DNA of 64,000 nucleotides from Nocardia cyriacigeorgica GUH-2 (GTDB lineage: Bacteria > Actinomycetota > Actinomycetes > Mycobacteriales > Mycobacteriaceae): assembly GCF_000284035.1 (NCBI RefSeq), contig NC_016887.1, positions 3,596,001-3,660,000 of the forward strand, in the 5' to 3' direction. Positions 61,681 through 64,000 of the stretch are shown here, piece after piece. Under the pieces are notes generated by a model that was given only the letters and a program-made list of their open reading frames with translations, had not been told where the DNA came from and did no database searches. A program made the position numbers and the translations under genes. Each line of letters starts with the position of its first letter. The stretch's first letter is position 1.

Positions 61681-63240
61681 GTGAGCATCCCGACTTCCGG
61701 CGAGAGCATCGGATCCGGCCGCGCGCCGCATCGTGTCGACGCCGAATTCACCTCGCTGCCACTGGTTGCGCTGGCCGACGCCGCGCTCTCGGCCGCCACC
61801 GCGGCCGGTGCCTCGCACGCGGATCTGCGGGTGCATCGCCTGGTCACCCAATCCATCCGGTTGCGCGACGGGCGGGTGGAAGCGGTCACCGATGCGGCCG
61901 AACTCGGCCTGGCGGTGCGCGTGATCGTCGACGGCACCTGGGGTTTCGCCTCGCATGCGGCGCTCACCCCGGAATCGGCCGCCGAGGTCGCGCGCCGCGC
62001 CGTCACCGTGGCCACTACGCTGCGCGCGCTCAACCGCGAACGCGTCGAACTGGCCGACGAGCCGCGCTACGACGGCGTGGAATGGGTCTCGGCCTACGAT
62101 CTCGACCCGTTCACCGTCCCCACTACCGACAAAGTGGCACTGTTGCAGGAGTATTCGCAGCGGCTGTCGGCCGCCGACGGCGTCGACCACGTGACCGCCT
62201 CGGTTCTGCAGGTCAAGGAGCAGACCTTCTACGCCGACACCGCCGGCTCCTCGATCACCCAGCAGCGGGTGCGGTTGCATCCGCAGCTCGAGGCGATCAC
62301 CGTCGACTCGGCCGCCGGGGTGTTCGAGACGATGCGCACGCTGGCCGCGCCGGCAGGGCGCGGTTGGGAGTACGTCACCGGAGCCGACGGAATCTGGGAC
62401 TGGGCGGGCGAACTCGCCCGGATGCCGGAATGGCTGGCCGAGAAGGTGAAGGCGCCCAGCGTCGTCGCCGGACCCACCGACCTGGTCATCGATCCGACCA
62501 ATCTGTGGCTCACCATCCACGAATCCATCGGCCACGCCACTGAATACGACCGCGCCATCGGCTACGAATCCGCCTACGCCGGTACCTCCTTCGCCACGCC
62601 TGATCTGCTGGGCATGCTCCGGTACGGCAGCCCGATCATGCACGTCACCGGCGACCGCACCGAACCGCACGGACTGGCCACCGTCGGCTACGACGACGAG
62701 GGCGTCGCCGGGCAGCGCTGGGATCTGGTGCGCGACGGACTACTGGTCGGCTACCAGCTCGATCGGGTGTTCGCGCCCCGCCTGGGCCTCGACCGTTCCA
62801 ACGGCTGCTCCTACGCGGACTCGCCGCACCACGTGCCGATCCAGCGCATGGCCAATGTGTCGCTGCAACCGGACCCGCACCGCGACACCAGTACCGAGGA
62901 GCTGATCGCCCGGGTCGAGGACGGCATCTACATCGTCGGCGACAAATCGTGGTCGATCGATATGCAGCGCTACAACTTCCAGTTCACCGGGCAGCGGTTC
63001 TTCCGGATCCGCGACGGCAAGCTGGACGGGCAGCTGCGCGATGTCGCCTACCAGGCCACCACCACCGATTTCTGGGGCGCGATGGAAGCCGTCGGCGGGC
63101 CGTCCACCTGGCAGCTCGGTGGCGCGTTCAACTGTGGGAAGGCGCAGCCCGGTCAGGTGGCGGCGGTCAGTCACGGCTGCCCGTCGATCCTGGTGCGCGG
63201 CATCAATGTTCTCAACACGCGGACGGAGGCGGGGCAGTGA
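61681..63240 (+). CDS. tldD: TldD-type metalloprotease subunit
   Basis: 519 residues. The HExxxH zinc motif HESIGHATE (His about 280, with His 285) lies in a TldD/PmbA domain, and the C-terminal motif GGPSTWQLGGAFNCGKAQPGQ is typical of TldD. TldD/TldE form a heterodimer that degrades unfolded peptides and, in several bacteria, matures ribosomally made peptides. GTG 61681 gives the recognised N-terminus. Its stop overlaps the pmbA start by 4 bases, so the pair is translated together. No RiPP precursor was seen nearby. Confidence 0.93.
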   Translation: MSIPTSGESIGSGRAPHRVDAEFTSLPLVALADAALSAATAAGASHADLRVHRLVTQSIRLRDGRVEAVTDAAELGLAVRVIVDGTWGFASHAALTPESAAEVARRAVTVATTLRALNRERVELADEPRYDGVEWVSAYDLDPFTVPTTDKVALLQEYSQRLSAADGVDHVTASVLQVKEQTFYADTAGSSITQQRVRLHPQLEAITVDSAAGVFETMRTLAAPAGRGWEYVTGADGIWDWAGELARMPEWLAEKVKAPSVVAGPTDLVIDPTNLWLTIHESIGHATEYDRAIGYESAYAGTSFATPDLLGMLRYGSPIMHVTGDRTEPHGLATVGYDDEGVAGQRWDLVRDGLLVGYQLDRVFAPRLGLDRSNGCSYADSPHHVPIQRMANVSLQPDPHRDTSTEELIARVEDGIYIVGDKSWSIDMQRYNFQFTGQRFFRIRDGKLDGQLRDVAYQATTTDFWGAMEAVGGPSTWQLGGAFNCGKAQPGQVAAVSHGCPSILVRGINVLNTRTEAGQ

Positions 63241-64000
63241 ACGGGACCGGCGCGGCGATTGTGCCCGGTGGGGCGGTAGTCGAACAGGCGCTGGGGCTGT
63301 CGAAGGCCGATGAGGCGATGGTCATCGTCACCGACGCGCACGAGGCGTCGCTGCGCTGGGCGGGTAATTCGATGACCACCAATGGGTCATCGGTGTCGCG
63401 GCAGTGGGCGGTGGTGTCGGTGTTGCGGGAGGGGCCGAACCTCGCGCGCGTCGGCAGCGTCACCGCCACCAGCGTGGACGGCGCCGACATCGAGGCAGTG
63501 GTGCGGGCCAGCGAACAGGCGGCGCGCACCGCCGAGCCGGCCCGCGACGCGATGCCGCTGCTCGAGCCGGGCGATTTCGGCGAGGCCGACGAGTGGGCCG
63601 GTGAGCCCGGGCAGACCGGGATCGAGGTCTTCACCGGGCTGGCCGCCGACCTGGCGCACGGGTTCGACGGTACCGACACCCTCTACGGTTTCGCCCACCA
63701 TCAGATGCACACCACCTGGCTCGGTACCTCCACCGGCCTGCGGCGACGCTATGTGCAGCCCACCGGTTCGGTGGAGATCAACGGCAAACGCGGCACCGGC
63801 GCCGATCTGGCCAGTGCCTGGGTGGGCGTGGGCACCAGCGATTTCACCGACGTGGACACCCCGGGGCTGCTGGCCGAGCTGTCGCGCCGGTTGGACTGGT
63901 CGGCGCGGCGGGTGGAGCTGCCGGCCGGACGGTACGAGACGTTGCTGCCGCCCTCGGCGGTCGCGGATCTGATGATCTATCTGGCGTGGACGATGGAGGG
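63237..64000 (+). CDS. pmbA: PmbA/TldE-type subunit (partial, continues beyond window)
   Basis: The first ~254 codons of a PmbA/TldE family protein are present; the frame is open to the right edge. It starts GTG 63237 inside the tldD stop. Visible features are the N-terminal alpha/beta domain (MVIVTDAHEASLRWAGNSM, DGADIEAVVRASEQAA) and the substrate-cleft segment HHQMHTTWLGTSTGLRRRYVQ. TldE lacks the zinc motif and acts as partner of TldD. Confidence 0.9.
   Translation, partial: MNGTGAAIVPGGAVVEQALGLSKADEAMVIVTDAHEASLRWAGNSMTTNGSSVSRQWAVVSVLREGPNLARVGSVTATSVDGADIEAVVRASEQAARTAEPARDAMPLLEPGDFGEADEWAGEPGQTGIEVFTGLAADLAHGFDGTDTLYGFAHHQMHTTWLGTSTGLRRRYVQPTGSVEINGKRGTGADLASAWVGVGTSDFTDVDTPGLLAELSRRLDWSARRVELPAGRYETLLPPSAVADLMIYLAWTME

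Overview
The window is GC-rich and densely coded. It looks like a chromosomal piece of a mycolic-acid actinomycete, most likely Nocardia or a close relative. The evidence is a complete actinobacterial nuoA-N operon preceded by a receiver-like gene as in mycobacteria, RbpA, and the neighbour set [Rv2049c-like]-rbpA-lnt-amidohydrolase-fxsA known from Mycobacterium. The genus is an inference from gene content; no rRNA or tRNA gene was seen.

Layout. (1) 1-2274: the 5' part of a catalytically intact form I RuBisCO large subunit (cbbL, runs off the left edge), divergent from a LysR regulator (CbbR). (2) 2356-18868: a receiver-like protein, then the 14-subunit complex I operon, in which nuoH and nuoI are one continuous reading frame. 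(3) 18872-23549: an ABC-F ribosome-protection ATPase with its own promoter, an 8-codon leader ORF and a stem-loop; a BASS-family transporter with a divergent LysR gene; and a degenerate short-chain dehydrogenase. (4) 23571-27659: a large membrane protein, an OmpR-type two-component pair and a small two-helix membrane protein. (5) 27819-30795: a copper/heme-peroxidase cassette (His-containing membrane protein, PCuAC lipoprotein, Tat-type DyP peroxidase) and a small membrane protein. (6) 30900-31785: an AT-richer intergenic stretch that holds a 32-codon gene with its own promoter, ribosome site and terminator, plus structured non-coding DNA. (7) 31786-38185: methyltransferase, small secreted protein, HdeD-like protein, GT9 glycosyltransferase, ArsR regulator, M23 lipoprotein, membrane protein, Rv2049c-like zinc protein and rbpA. 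(8) 38309-53837: a tetramodular NRPS (C-A-T x4, then TE) translationally coupled to a DrrA/DrrB-type ABC exporter. (9) 54201-64000: lnt, amidohydrolase, fxsA, a NarL-type two-component pair, a TSUP permease, a TetR regulator, tldD and the start of pmbA/tldE.

How the parts work together. The nuo genes encode a proton-pumping NADH:quinone oxidoreductase. Most of them overlap by 4-11 bases, which implies one coupled operon. PCuAC and the DyP peroxidase overlap and resemble the actinomycete copper-trafficking/peroxidase set. The NRPS and its exporter overlap by 4 bases, so the peptide is probably made and exported by one transcript. That 15.5-kb unit sits between rbpA and lnt, which are neighbours in mycobacteria, and the polyprenol-phosphate-mannose synthase expected beside lnt is absent from this gap.

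The most noteworthy observations are the 32-residue acidic amphipathic peptide gene at 30960-31058, the leader-peptide attenuator in front of the ABC-F gene, the NuoH-NuoI fusion, and the orphan NRPS whose first module looks EntF-like and serine-specific while the other three carry unusual specificity codes.
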